59,958 bases of DNA, taken from a bacterium (GTDB lineage: Bacteria > Vulcanimicrobiota > Xenobia > Xenobiales > JADMJV01). A program made the translations under genes and the position numbers. Below, one piece after another: positions 34,575 through 43,297 of the stretch. The notes beneath the pieces are model-generated. The model saw only the letters and a program-made list of their open reading frames with translations. It had not been told where the DNA came from and ran no database searches. Each line of letters opens with the position of its first letter. Position 1 is the stretch's first letter. The stretch covers positions 1 to 59,958 of the forward strand of contig JAFEBA010000051.1 in NCBI GenBank assembly GCA_018266105.1, in the 5' to 3' direction.

Positions 34575-35753
34575 TTAACCTTCGCTGAGCAGGTGGCGAG
34601 CGATCACCAGTTTCTGCACTTCGCTGGTTCCCTCGTAGATTTGGGTGATTTTGGCGTCACGCAGCAAGCGCTCCACCGGGTATTCCTTGGAGTAGCCGTA
34701 GCCACCGTGCACCTGGATTGAATCCAGGGCGGCCTTGACGGCAACTTCGGAAGCGAACCATTTGGCCATTGAGGCTTCCTTACCAAACTTCTCGCCCGCG
34801 TCTCGTTTGCAGGCAGCCTGCCAGACCATCAGACGGGCGGCTTCGATCTGAGTGGCCATATTGACCAGCATCTCCTGAACCAGCTGGAACTCGGAGATGG
34901 CTTTACCGAACTGGGCCCGCTCTTTGGAGTATTTGATGGCGTTCTCGAGAGCCGCCTGGGCAATGCCCACGGCTTGAGCGGCAATACCGATACGGCCGCA
35001 GTCCAGGGTGGCCATGGCGATGTTAAAGCCTTTGTTCTCCTCGCCCAGCAGATTCTCTTTGGGAATCCGCACGTTGTCAAAGGTGAGGGGGCAGGTGCCA
35101 GAGGCGCGCACGCCCATGGTTTCCTCGTGCTTACCGATGGTGAAGCCCGGAGTGCCCTTTTCAATCAGGAAGCAGCTGGTGCTCTTGTGCTTGGTTGCGG
35201 GATCCTTCAGGGCGTAAACGACGAAGAGCTCGGCGGCGGTGGAGTTGGTGATCCAGTTCTTCTGGCCGTTGATGACCCAGTGGTCACCGTCCAGTACGCA
35301 GGTGGTCTTCATTCCGGCCGCATCCGAGCCCGAGCCGGGCTCGGTCAGAGCATAGGCGGCAATCTTCTGACCACTGGCCAGCAGGGGCAGCCACTTCTTC
35401 TTCTGTTCATCCGTGCCGAAGGCCAGGATCGGATACGATCCCAACGAGTTCTGCACGGCGGTGATGACACCGGTAGCGGCGCAGGCCTTGGAAATCTCCT
35501 CGATGATGAGTACGTAGGCCAGGGTATCCATGGCCGCACCGCCGAATTGTTCGGGCACCATCACGCCCATCAGTCCCAATTCGGCCATCTTTTTGATGTT
35601 GTCCCAGGGAAACTCACGGCTGCGGTCATACTCAGCGGCGCGAGGCGCGATTTCCTCAGTGGCGAGCTTCCTCACCATGTCGCGGACCATCTTGTGGTCG
35701 TCGGAGAGATTAAAACAGACGCCGGCGTTCTGCGACATCGTGGCAACACTCAT
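34575..35753 (-). CDS. short-chain acyl-CoA dehydrogenase
   Basis: A 392-residue acyl-CoA dehydrogenase with the catalytic glutamate in IYEGTSEVQKLVIARHLL, the FAD/substrate motifs YALTEPGSGSDA and WITNS, and SIQVHGGYGYSKEYPVERLL. It resembles butyryl-CoA/short-chain enzymes. Together with etfB and etfA it forms a compact operon for acyl-CoA oxidation. The frame has ATG codons at 35762 and 35753; AGGAG lies only 2 nt before the first but 11 before the second, so 35753 is chosen. Substrate length is an inference. Confidence 0.93.
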   Translation of the reverse strand: MSVATMSQNAGVCFNLSDDHKMVRDMVRKLATEEIAPRAAEYDRSREFPWDNIKKMAELGLMGVMVPEQFGGAAMDTLAYVLIIEEISKACAATGVITAVQNSLGSYPILAFGTDEQKKKWLPLLASGQKIAAYALTEPGSGSDAAGMKTTCVLDGDHWVINGQKNWITNSTAAELFVVYALKDPATKHKSTSCFLIEKGTPGFTIGKHEETMGVRASGTCPLTFDNVRIPKENLLGEENKGFNIAMATLDCGRIGIAAQAVGIAQAALENAIKYSKERAQFGKAISEFQLVQEMLVNMATQIEAARLMVWQAACKRDAGEKFGKEASMAKWFASEVAVKAALDSIQVHGGYGYSKEYPVERLLRDAKITQIYEGTSEVQKLVIARHLLSEG

Positions 35754-35788
35754 TTCTTGCATGACTCCTAGAGAATTATGCTGCTGAT

Positions 35789-35950
35789 TTACCTCGCGAG
35801 GGGTCGCTTCAAACGCAGGAGAGCGGCCTGGATAACTTGAGCTCGAAAGAGACCATGATCGACCAACTTGCGTTCATCCGGACTCAGAACCCCTCGCTCT
35901 GCCGCAGGTTGGCCTTCTGCCCCTGGTGAAACCTGAGAATGACCCGCCAC
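35789..35950 (-). CDS. possible 53-residue small protein
   Basis: A GTG-started frame (35950) ending in TAA (35789), with the C-terminal text ERGVLSPDERKLVDHGLF and RAQVIQAALLRLKRPLAR, which looks like a real amphipathic helical tail rather than noise. GGAGG is 12 nt upstream of the GTG. It lies 35 bp upstream of the acyl-CoA dehydrogenase start in the same direction, so it could be the first gene of that operon or a leader peptide. An alternative out-of-frame ATG at 35955 would give only 26 residues. Tentative. Confidence 0.4.
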   Translation of the reverse strand: MAGHSQVSPGAEGQPAAERGVLSPDERKLVDHGLFRAQVIQAALLRLKRPLAR

Positions 35951-35972
35951 TCATGAAAGGTGCCTCCAGACA

Positions 35973-36611
35973 ATGACTGGCCCACTTAAAGCCCTCACCT
36001 CCGTCTGCATATTGCTGCTGGTTTTGATGTTTGCGATTCGCTGGCACGGACAGACCGGCTACGCCCCGCCTTCCCAGGTCAGCGCCGTAGCGGATGCCGT
36101 CATGCGGAGGCAGCGGGTGCAACTCGACCCCCAACAGCGTGACCTGTGGGCTCCGCGTAAATGGAACTCAGCCGGCTTTCGTTTCACCGCCACCGCCGAA
36201 TTTCAGCTGGTAGCCCGAGTTCTGATTGCCACTCACATTTCTGATGACGCTGAAGCTCAGCTGGCTCCGGTCGACCTCACCCTGGGCTGGGGGCCGATGG
36301 CCGATCCCGAATTCCTGAGAGGCATCAGCCTGAGTCACTCAGGCCGCTTCTATCACTGGGAGACCCAGGACTCCAGCCGGGACCCCGATCAGATCGTGCG
36401 CCATAGCGCCAACATGCACATGATTCCCAAAGACCGCAAGGTGGACAGCATCCTGCGTCAGGTCAAGGCCGACGAGGTGATCAGTCTGGCAGGCTATCTG
36501 GTTGACATCGAAGCGGAAGAGGACGGCTGGCACTGGGAGAGCTCTCGGACACGAAACGACAGCGGGGCAGGCGCCTGTGAAGTCGTCTGGGTCGATAAAA
36601 TCTACCGCTAA
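35973..36611 (+). CDS. membrane-anchored protein, unknown function
   Basis: A 212-residue protein with one N-terminal hydrophobic segment (LTSVCILLLVLMFAIRWHG, no obvious cleavage site) and an extracytoplasmic domain rich in Trp, His and Asp: LTLGWGPMADPEF, HSGRFYHWETQDSSRDP, SANMHMIPKDRKVD, GYLVDIEAEEDGWHWESSRT. I do not recognise the family. ATG 35973 sits after a weak CCTCCAGACA leader, so the start is not certain. Convergent with 36621, 9 bp apart. Confidence 0.7.
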   Translation: MTGPLKALTSVCILLLVLMFAIRWHGQTGYAPPSQVSAVADAVMRRQRVQLDPQQRDLWAPRKWNSAGFRFTATAEFQLVARVLIATHISDDAEAQLAPVDLTLGWGPMADPEFLRGISLSHSGRFYHWETQDSSRDPDQIVRHSANMHMIPKDRKVDSILRQVKADEVISLAGYLVDIEAEEDGWHWESSRTRNDSGAGACEVVWVDKIYR

Positions 36612-36620
36612 ACCAGATTC

Positions 36621-37628
36621 TTATTGATGAATAGCGCTGGCCGGCAATGAGAAGGTGAACTCAGCCACCTTGCCGCCGTCGGACTCCACGTTGGAAGGAA
36701 TGGCCACCGTGAGAATCACGTTGCCATCCTTGCCGTTCCGTAGCGAGAAGCCGTTGTTCATATGGCTGTCCAGCGATTCCATGTCTTCTTGCTGGTAGTG
36801 TTGGCCGGCGATCGAGTTCAAGCCGGAGGTCACAGCCGAAGCCATCTTTTGATAATCCTCTTCGCTGACCAGCTCGCTCAGGTTGATCACCTTGTGAGTC
36901 TTGCTATCGATGGTGCGAAGCTTGACCTCGGTGGCCTCGGTGCCGCCCGTAAAGCGAGTGGTGGTTTCCGAAACCGAAAGATAGCGCCCGTAGTGGCCGG
37001 CAGGCTTGATCACGCTGCTGGTCTTCCAATTGCCTTCGGCCTGGTCATGAAAATCCAGAGTCCCGAGCTCTGCGTCCTCGGAACTGTAGAGAACGTGTCC
37101 GTCTTTGGTGCCGGAGAGTCGGTCGATGCGAATCTCGTGCTTCAGCTGCGGCCCGCCGTTGGGGTTCGGCTTGCTTTCCGTGCGTACATCGCTCTCGATC
37201 TTGCCGAGATCCCCGAGTTCGTGCACGCTGGGCGTCACGCCGATTCGAGCCGTAAGAAGATGGGTCGGCTCCTGCTGATGCTGCAACAAGGTGGTGGGGG
37301 CCGTTTTGGTTTGCTTAACCACCTGGACATGAGCGGAATCGGCCTTGGCGGGGGACATACCGGCCATAATCATACTGCCGCCCATTCCACCCGCAACCGC
37401 CAGCGCGGTTAACCCGGCTGCGAACACCGTGCGCTTCAGCCAGCTTGGAGAGGGCTTCTGCTTGACATCAGCCGAGGTATTCACAGCGGGCTGTTGGATG
37501 TGCACCTGGTCGCCTGCGACCTGCTGCTGCTCCTCGGTCGGCCTGGCCTTCTGCAAAGGTCCAAGCTGGTTCAATGAACGGACGGGAGTGGTGCTATGGA
37601 TGCTGGTGTGGTTCGGATTGATGGCCAT
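36621..37628 (-). CDS. single-pass membrane protein with extracytoplasmic domain
   Basis: A 335-residue protein: a 65-residue polar N-terminus (MAINPNHTSIHSTTPVRSLN... containing GDQVHI), one membrane helix (VFAAGLTALAVAGGMGGSMI), then a ~240-residue extracytoplasmic domain of beta-strand-like text (LSVSETTTRFTGGTEATEV, LRTIDSKTHKVINLSELVSE) reminiscent of the RsiV/DUF3298-type domain. The RsiV resemblance is weak and by eye. The N-terminus shares the R-S-L signature seen in unrelated neighbours. Anti-sigma-like or envelope role possible, not shown. Confidence 0.68.
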   Translation of the reverse strand: MAINPNHTSIHSTTPVRSLNQLGPLQKARPTEEQQQVAGDQVHIQQPAVNTSADVKQKPSPSWLKRTVFAAGLTALAVAGGMGGSMIMAGMSPAKADSAHVQVVKQTKTAPTTLLQHQQEPTHLLTARIGVTPSVHELGDLGKIESDVRTESKPNPNGGPQLKHEIRIDRLSGTKDGHVLYSSEDAELGTLDFHDQAEGNWKTSSVIKPAGHYGRYLSVSETTTRFTGGTEATEVKLRTIDSKTHKVINLSELVSEEDYQKMASAVTSGLNSIAGQHYQQEDMESLDSHMNNGFSLRNGKDGNVILTVAIPSNVESDGGKVAEFTFSLPASAIHQ

Positions 37629-37664
37629 TTGGGGGGCTTCTGCTTGCCCGGATTTATCCCTGGT

Positions 37665-38282
37665 TTATCCGGCGGTTGTTATCAGACCTAAATGGTTTGA
37701 CCGATGTTGAAGGTACTCCCAGGCCCGGTCCAGGACCTGAGTGGGTGAGAGCAGGCTGGTGTCGATATCGAAAAACCGCGGATGTTGGGCAAACTCGTTG
37801 CGCAAATGAAAATCCATGGCCAGGAATTGATCCGAATTGGTGTAGACCCAGTGATCTGCACCATGTTGAGTCCGCTTGCGACAGCGCCACTGCCGCACTT
37901 TCAGCGAAGTGGACAAGTAAATGACGGCACTAAATTCTATTCCGGGAACCTGCTCCCAAGGCAATGACACTCCCTGGCGCCGATCAAAAGCTTTAGAACG
38001 GAGCCAACAACTGTCCTGAATATGCACACCCGGGCGTTCCGGATTGTAGTGCCTGAGGTCCCAAAAGTGAGCGGCCATATAGAGGGCCGATGCCTCATAA
38101 CGGTGACGCCGGGATTTCTCGGCGAAGCGCTCGGCCATTCGGCAAATTGGATTCTCGGGACAGAGAGAATTGCGACTGCTCCAGGCCAGCTTCCCCCCTT
38201 CACGAAAGCGTTCGACCAAGCCCTCAGCCAGGGTCGTTTTGCCGGAGAAATCCATTCCTTCCACAAGAATTCGCTGGCTCAT
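37665..38282 (-). CDS. thymidylate kinase-like nucleotide kinase
   Basis: A 205-residue P-loop kinase: Walker A EGMDFSGKTTLAEGLVERF at residues 8-26, then HIQDSCWLRSKAF where thymidylate kinases have the DR[YH] motif, and a lid-like RQWRCRKRTQHGADHW. It resembles dTMP kinase or deoxynucleoside kinase, but the DR motif is replaced by DS, so the substrate could be another nucleotide or sugar. A promoter-like TTGCCT-16-TATAAA precedes it at 38294-38321. Confidence 0.77.
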   Translation of the reverse strand: MSQRILVEGMDFSGKTTLAEGLVERFREGGKLAWSSRNSLCPENPICRMAERFAEKSRRHRYEASALYMAAHFWDLRHYNPERPGVHIQDSCWLRSKAFDRRQGVSLPWEQVPGIEFSAVIYLSTSLKVRQWRCRKRTQHGADHWVYTNSDQFLAMDFHLRNEFAQHPRFFDIDTSLLSPTQVLDRAWEYLQHRSNHLGLITTAG

Positions 38283-38293
38283 TGGGTCCTCGC

Positions 38294-38321
38294 TTTATAG
38301 AGTTACCCTTATCTTAGGCAA
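38294..38321 (-). promoter_or_regulatory. putative sigma-70-type promoter
   Basis: On the minus strand TTGCCT (38316-38321), 16-bp spacer, TATAAA (38294-38299), 11 bp before the ATG of the thymidylate kinase-like gene. GAGGA is between -10 and start, so the transcript would have a very short leader. Confidence 0.5.
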
Positions 38322-38365
38322 GGCCGCAACTTGCGACTGTATGCTGGCTCACATTTCATGTTAGC

Positions 38366-38392
38366 AAAAAAAGCTCAATATCCGGAGCTTTC
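38366..38392 (-). terminator. intrinsic terminator with no assigned gene
   Basis: On the minus strand, stem AAAGCTC/GAGCTTT followed by a run of seven T. It lies downstream of a 125-bp stretch without a convincing gene and upstream of the kinase promoter; see findings. Confidence 0.65.
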
Positions 38393-38517
38393 CATGTAGG
38401 TCCTCCGGGTTGGGGGAGCGCTGAGCACGATTTACGTCCCATTCGTCCGAGTTCGGAGCACCTGATCAATTTATACATCGATTGCCACGCACGTTCCGTG
38501 AGCTTTTCCCAGAAAAC
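38393..38517. other. intergenic stretch between two terminators
   Basis: Between the terminators 38518-38549 and 38366-38392. A 40-codon minus-strand frame and a 6-codon frame (GGAGG, then ATG at 38395) exist, but neither is convincing. The stretch could be a small RNA or a tandem-terminator spacer. Confidence 0.35.
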
Positions 38518-38549
38518 AAAAAAGACCCTCAGTCCGAAAACCGGGGTCT
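38518..38549 (-). terminator. intrinsic terminator
   Basis: On the minus strand AGACCC/GGGTCT with an inner CCG/CGG pairing, followed by TTTTTT. It ends the 38568-39113 gene, 19 bp after its stop. Confidence 0.8.
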
Positions 38550-38567
38550 CTTCTTGATTTAGACTTT

Positions 38568-39113
38568 TTACTTGGCCTGAAAGGCGGACCAGGCGGCCAT
38601 TCCACCCAGCGTGACGCCGGCACCGATGGCCATCGCCTGGGGATTGATTCCACCCAGGGCCAGGCTGGTGATGACTCCACCCAGGGCGGCGGAATAAACC
38701 GAGGTCAGGGCGGTGCGACCGGCGCGGCTGTTGCCAGTCACCTTTTCAATCAGGTTCAGGGGCTTGTCGCTGAGTCCGGCTCCGTAGCGGTAGCCCATCA
38801 TCGAGCCGGCCAGACCACCGGCCATCGAGCCGACCTGGGCCATTCCCATGGCCAGCTGGCCTCCGCCCATGAGGCCGCCGAGGGTGCCGAGACCGGCTCC
38901 GGCAACCATGCTGCCAACCGAGCCACCGACGAACATTACCGTCAGGGGGGTCAGCACGCGTGCAACTTTTTCACTGGTATTGTCCATACTGGAGGCGAAA
39001 CGATCGCCGAAACCCGAACCTTTGGGCGCTTCGGGCGGCTGATTTTGGTCCGGTCCTTTGGGGCTGGTCAAACTGCGGGGGACATTAAATTTCGGGGCAT
39101 TGGTGACTTGCAT
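38568..39113 (-). CDS. glycine-zipper membrane protein
   Basis: A 181-residue protein with a polar N-terminus (MQVTNAPKFNVPRSLTSPKG...) and then ~120 residues of Gly/Ala/Met-rich hydrophobic segments (VGGSVGSMVAGAGLGTLGGL, GSMAGGLAGSMMGYRYGAGL) that look like glycine zippers. The N-terminal ~18 residues match the signature of 20040 and 57778. ATG 39113 follows GAGGAG. Function unknown. Confidence 0.7.
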   Translation of the reverse strand: MQVTNAPKFNVPRSLTSPKGPDQNQPPEAPKGSGFGDRFASSMDNTSEKVARVLTPLTVMFVGGSVGSMVAGAGLGTLGGLMGGGQLAMGMAQVGSMAGGLAGSMMGYRYGAGLSDKPLNLIEKVTGNSRAGRTALTSVYSAALGGVITSLALGGINPQAMAIGAGVTLGGMAAWSAFQAK

Positions 39114-39197
39114 GACACTCTCTCCTCTTGTTGTGTGTCACTACTTTAGGTACTGGCTATGAACCCTAGATTGCCAAAGTTTTGCCATGACGCCAAC

Positions 39198-41447
39198 TCA
39201 ACTTTTCTTCTTCTTCTTCTTCTTCGGCGGGGCGGGCGCTGGCGGGGGCTGCATTTCTGCCAGCATCGGAGACGGAGCCGACTGGTCGGCCAACAAGTGG
39301 CAATGCTGACGACTACGAGTGATGGCCACGTGTAGAATACGGCGCTCCTCTTCCTCGTCCTCACTCAGGCGGTGAGGAAACAGGCCCTGATTGACTCCAT
39401 AGACCAGAACGCAGGGCCATTCCTGGCCCTTGACCCGATGCACGCTGGAAAGGCGCACTCCCTCCTCATCTCCAGGACGAGTGAGCAACTCTTCCAGCCA
39501 GCTTACGAATTCCGAGGGTTGACCGGGAAAGACCGCCGCCGCCTGCTCCAGAGCCAGCAGGTCATCCCGATGGCTGTTACCGGACTGCCCCAGCCCGCTA
39601 CGGTCGAGTTGGTCCAGGGCCTGCAGAAAGTTGGTCTGTTGGCGCAGGCATTGAAAGAAGGCCACCAAACCCCGGCCCAGATGCTTTCCCAGCAAGCGCA
39701 GGTCGTCCGTGAATTCCTCTAACTGCGATGCCGGCCAGGCATCCTGCAACTGGGCGAATTTCCACAGGTCGTCTCGATTACGACAGCGGCTGGCCTTCTC
39801 CAGGATTTCGCGTTTGAGCATGCGACTGGGACGACGTAGGGCGTCCGCCAGGTCGGCCGGATGGTATTTCATCGGATTGAGCACCAGGCGCAAATAGGCC
39901 AGCGCCGAGCGCAAACCAGTACGTTGCAAAATCGAGGCGTCCAGGCTGCGGCTGCAGGGGATGCCCCGCTCAGAGAGGAGCAACTGAATCGGCAACAGAA
40001 CGGCGTTCACTCGGGCCAGCACGGCGATCTGGTTGGCCTGCCACTGCCCGAGCCAGTTCTCCACCTGTTCAACGGCTCGGGCCGCGCACTGAGCGGGAGA
40101 CGCCAGGTCCAGGCGCATTTCACCCGGCTGGTCGACTGCTCGCAAAAGCTTGGGTACACGGCGACGATTGCGTGCCAGCAGATAGCCGGCAGCCTGCACA
40201 ACCGGCATCGGACAACGGTAGTTGGTCTCCAACAGGTAGCCCGAGCCGCTGTGGAAGTACTTATGAAAATGAACCAGATAATCCGGGTCGGCACCGGCGT
40301 AGCCGTAGATGACCTGATCGTCGTCGCCGACTGCAAAAACCTGATAGGCCGGAGCACTGATCAGACGCACCATCAACAAGAAGGCCGGCGTCAAATCCTG
40401 AAACTCGTCCACCAACAGATGTGTGCAGGCCCGTTGAGCCTGCTTGCGTGCCTGAGGCTCGCGCAGCAAGAGCTCCAAAGCACCATAGATCTGCTCATCG
40501 TGGTCCACCAGTCCACGCCGTCGCAACTCGGCCCGATAATCGTCGAAGGCCGCCGCCAGGCCCGGCACATCCTCGCGGCTCTCCTCGACTTGCTCGGGCG
40601 CGACCAGACCCAGCCGAATCTGCTGCAGACCTTCCAGGTAAGGCTGAAGTGGGTCCTGATTGAGCATGGGTGGGGGCTTAACCAGCCGGCTGAGGATGGC
40701 TCGCACCTCACGCTCCTCGGCCACCCGAACCTCCGCGTGGGCGCGTAACAACTTGTAGCCCAGTGCGTGCAGGGTGCTGATGTTGGCCCGCGGCATTCGC
40801 TGACGCATTTCCAGAGCAGCACGACGATTGTAGGCCAGAGCCATCACGCGATCCTTCTCAAATCCGCATTGAAGCAGGTAGTCCAGGCGTTGAGTCAGCA
40901 CCCGGGTCTTGCCCGAGCCGGCCGGCGCCAATACGCGTGCGGCGCCGCCCCTGTGCTGCACCGCCTGCAGCTGGTCGGAAGCCAGTTCCAGCGACGGCAG
41001 GGCCGAGGTTCGGGTCTCTCCCAGGCGCCCGGATTCCACGCTCTCTCGGTGCACGACCGTACAGGGCAGATTGGCCCTGGGGCCACCGTCCACGGGTAGT
41101 TGGGTGGAACCCAGTCTCTGGGCCAGGCGGCCATGCCACCAAACCGGCTCCCCTCCTTTGGTCGCGTCGTAGTTGTTGGCCCAGACCAGAAAATGCAGCC
41201 GTTCTCGGGCAAACTCAAAGTCAGGCCGAAGCTGGTAGGCAGCGGTCTGACAGGTCTCGGGCTGGCGCAATTCGGCAATAGGAACGGCTAGTTCCACCAC
41301 CAGGGGGCGCCGCTCCAACCAGTGCTCGGTGAGACGTGCCAGAAGTTCCGGGCTGGCCTCGCCAACCAACACCCGGGGCGCATCGTTCCATCCTTCCGGT
41401 GCCGCCTGGCCAGGCAAAACCACCACTCCGCGCCCGAGTTCATTCAT
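39198..41447 (-). CDS. UvrD/Rep-type SF1 helicase with N-terminal extension
   Basis: A 749-residue 3'-5' helicase with all SF1A motifs in order: LAPAGSGKTRVLTQRL (I), STLHALGYKLL (Ib), LLVDEFQDLTP (II), FAVGDDDQVIYGYAGADP (III), LLETNYRCPMP (IV), LSSVHRVKGQEWPCVLVYG (V) and HVAITRSRQHCHLLA (VI). The first ~165 residues, before motif I, are unlike UvrD/Rep/PcrA and contain a Trp-rich segment (ERLHFLVWANNYDATKGGEP). The C-terminus ends in a run of seven lysines from an AAG repeat. ATG 41447 follows GGAG. Likely DNA repair or replication restart; exact role not clear. Confidence 0.9.
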   Translation of the reverse strand: MNELGRGVVVLPGQAAPEGWNDAPRVLVGEASPELLARLTEHWLERRPLVVELAVPIAELRQPETCQTAAYQLRPDFEFARERLHFLVWANNYDATKGGEPVWWHGRLAQRLGSTQLPVDGGPRANLPCTVVHRESVESGRLGETRTSALPSLELASDQLQAVQHRGGAARVLAPAGSGKTRVLTQRLDYLLQCGFEKDRVMALAYNRRAALEMRQRMPRANISTLHALGYKLLRAHAEVRVAEEREVRAILSRLVKPPPMLNQDPLQPYLEGLQQIRLGLVAPEQVEESREDVPGLAAAFDDYRAELRRRGLVDHDEQIYGALELLLREPQARKQAQRACTHLLVDEFQDLTPAFLLMVRLISAPAYQVFAVGDDDQVIYGYAGADPDYLVHFHKYFHSGSGYLLETNYRCPMPVVQAAGYLLARNRRRVPKLLRAVDQPGEMRLDLASPAQCAARAVEQVENWLGQWQANQIAVLARVNAVLLPIQLLLSERGIPCSRSLDASILQRTGLRSALAYLRLVLNPMKYHPADLADALRRPSRMLKREILEKASRCRNRDDLWKFAQLQDAWPASQLEEFTDDLRLLGKHLGRGLVAFFQCLRQQTNFLQALDQLDRSGLGQSGNSHRDDLLALEQAAAVFPGQPSEFVSWLEELLTRPGDEEGVRLSSVHRVKGQEWPCVLVYGVNQGLFPHRLSEDEEEERRILHVAITRSRQHCHLLADQSAPSPMLAEMQPPPAPAPPKKKKKKKS

Positions 41448-41522
41448 TCTCCGGCCTTCTCGCCCCCTCCAGTGCTCTCCCTCAAACGGTCCTCTCTGGC
41501 CAGGGCTTATGGAAAAGCCTGC

Positions 41523-42107
41523 TTACCTGGACTTGGGCAGAATCGTGCCCAGGCGCTCCACATCATAGAGAGCGTCGTGCTTATGGTAAAGCAAGTAAAA
41601 CTGACCCGGCTTCACGTTGTTGTAGGACGTCCCGAGGGGATTGAGGCCTTCATCTTTCACGAAAACCTTGAAGGTAGCCGCTGGCAATTCGTAGGGACCC
41701 ACGACTTCGTTCGGACCCACCTTGACGTCAGTTAGATTGTCATCCCCGGAAATGGCGTACATCTCCAGGATGACGGGATAACTGAGCGAGTTGTAAAACC
41801 CGATGGCCTTGAGGGGCTCCTTGCCGCCATCCTGGCTGGCGCCGGCATCCAACAAGGCGGCCTGGCCATTCTTGTTTGGCGCCAGCACATAGAACCGGCG
41901 GTCTTGCAAGTTCCCCTTGCAAACCTGAGTGCCCTGATCGTTGAGGACGGTGACTTCGGAGGCATTCAGACTGGTGGTCCCCATAGAACCCACGCTGATA
42001 TCCTTGTCCCCGCATTTCAAAGTCATCTCTCCGGGGCAGGCCGAGTAGACGGTCACCTCGGCCCGAGCCAGACCGCTGAGGAACAGCAAAAAGGCCAGCC
42101 GTTTCAC
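41523..42107 (-). CDS. secreted protein, possibly AlgF-like
   Basis: A 194-residue protein with a signal peptide (MKRLAFLLFLSGLARA) and a beta-rich body. It has three cysteines, two close (ACPGEMTLKCGDKD), and repeated strands such as IGFYNSLSYPVILEMYAISG. I see a faint similarity to alginate O-acetylation AlgF-type proteins, not firm. Its GTG start overlaps the stop of the preceding acyl-CoA dehydrogenase gene (GTGA), so it is the last gene of the scoA-scoB-dehydrogenase operon, an odd partner for fatty-acid genes. Confidence 0.65.
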   Translation of the reverse strand: MKRLAFLLFLSGLARAEVTVYSACPGEMTLKCGDKDISVGSMGTTSLNASEVTVLNDQGTQVCKGNLQDRRFYVLAPNKNGQAALLDAGASQDGGKEPLKAIGFYNSLSYPVILEMYAISGDDNLTDVKVGPNEVVGPYELPAATFKVFVKDEGLNPLGTSYNNVKPGQFYLLYHKHDALYDVERLGTILPKSR

Positions 42108-43297
42108 GGCTGTTGGTAGCCCTTGAGCATCTCGCGAGCGATCACAACCCGGCAGATCTCGTTGGTACCCTCACCGATCGTGCACAGCTTGGCATCACGG
42201 AACGCACTGGAGAACTTGGAGTTCATCTCCAGACCGCGCTCGGCCATGTAGGTCACCAGGCGATCGGTGGCTCGCATGGCCACTTCCGAGGCATACCATT
42301 TGGCCATGGCACCGTCCTGAGTCCAACGAGGCTGAAGATCCTTGGTGATGGCGGCGTTATAGATCATCTGGCGAGCGGCCGCCAGCTCGGTGGCGATTTC
42401 CGCCAGCGGAGCCAGTTTGTACTCGTGAGCCCACAGGTCTTTGGTGTAGTTCTCGCCGACCACCGCTTTGACGGCTTCTTCCAGAGCGGCGTAGCCCAGT
42501 CCCAGAGCCATGGCACCGATGGTAATGCGGCCTCCGTCCAGGGTCTTCATAAAATACTTGAAGCCCTGGCCTTCTTCACCCAGCAGGTTCTCGGCCGGAA
42601 CCTTACAGTTGTCAAACAGAAGCACACCCGTGGCGGAAGAGCGCAGCCCCATCTTGTCTTCCTTCTTTCCGAAGGAAAAGCCCGGGAAGTCTCTCTCCAC
42701 GATGAAGGCCGAGATACCCGAACCTTTGCCTTTGTCTCCATCGGTGACAGCGCTGACTACGTAGGAGTAAGCTTCGGTGGCATTGGTGCACCAGGCTTTG
42801 GCGCCGTTCAGAATCCAGTGAGTTCCGTCGAAGTGGGCATTTGTTTTTGTGGCGCCTGAGTCGGAACCGGCCTGTGGTTCGGTCAGACCGTAGCCGCCCA
42901 TCCGCTCTCCCTTGGCCAGCGGCACCAGGTATTTACGCTTCTGTTCTTCATTGCCCCAATTCCAGATGGGGGACGAGCCCAGTCCGATATGAGCGGCCAT
43001 GATAATACCCAGCGAACCCCAGGCTCGCGAGAACTCTTCGATGGCCATGGCCAGGCTCAGCGAATCCAGGCCCATGCCGCCGTATTCCTTGGGGAAAGGG
43101 ATGCCCAGGAACCCCTCCCTGGCCATATCTTGCAAGATATCGCGAGGGAAGCGCTCATGGGCTTCATACTCGGCCCAAACCGGTTCCACGTGGTCGGCCA
43201 GATACCGGCGCAGTCGGGCCCGAAATTGGTGGTGCTCAGGCTTGAGCAAATGACTGTCGGGCAAGAGATCGGGGGGCAAAGACTTTACAGCGGACAC
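42104..43297 (-). CDS. acyl-CoA dehydrogenase
   Basis: A 397-residue acyl-CoA dehydrogenase: YGLTEPQAGSDSGATKT, WCTNATEAY, GLRSSATGVLLFDNCKVP, DGGRITIGAMALG and CTIGEGTNEICRVVIAREML. The glutamate in IGEGTNE is at the usual catalytic position. It is paired with a CoA-transferase, so short-chain substrates such as butyryl- or isobutyryl-CoA, or glutaryl-CoA, are plausible. GTG 43297 overlaps scoB by 13 bp. Electrons would pass to the ETF encoded at 32820-34559. Substrate not determined. Confidence 0.93.
   Translation of the reverse strand: MSAVKSLPPDLLPDSHLLKPEHHQFRARLRRYLADHVEPVWAEYEAHERFPRDILQDMAREGFLGIPFPKEYGGMGLDSLSLAMAIEEFSRAWGSLGIIMAAHIGLGSSPIWNWGNEEQKRKYLVPLAKGERMGGYGLTEPQAGSDSGATKTNAHFDGTHWILNGAKAWCTNATEAYSYVVSAVTDGDKGKGSGISAFIVERDFPGFSFGKKEDKMGLRSSATGVLLFDNCKVPAENLLGEEGQGFKYFMKTLDGGRITIGAMALGLGYAALEEAVKAVVGENYTKDLWAHEYKLAPLAEIATELAAARQMIYNAAITKDLQPRWTQDGAMAKWYASEVAMRATDRLVTYMAERGLEMNSKFSSAFRDAKLCTIGEGTNEICRVVIAREMLKGYQQP

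Noticed and set aside
39204..39225. TTC trinucleotide repeat as a regulatory repeat or CRISPR-like element
   Set aside because: It is inside the helicase gene and only encodes the lysine tail.
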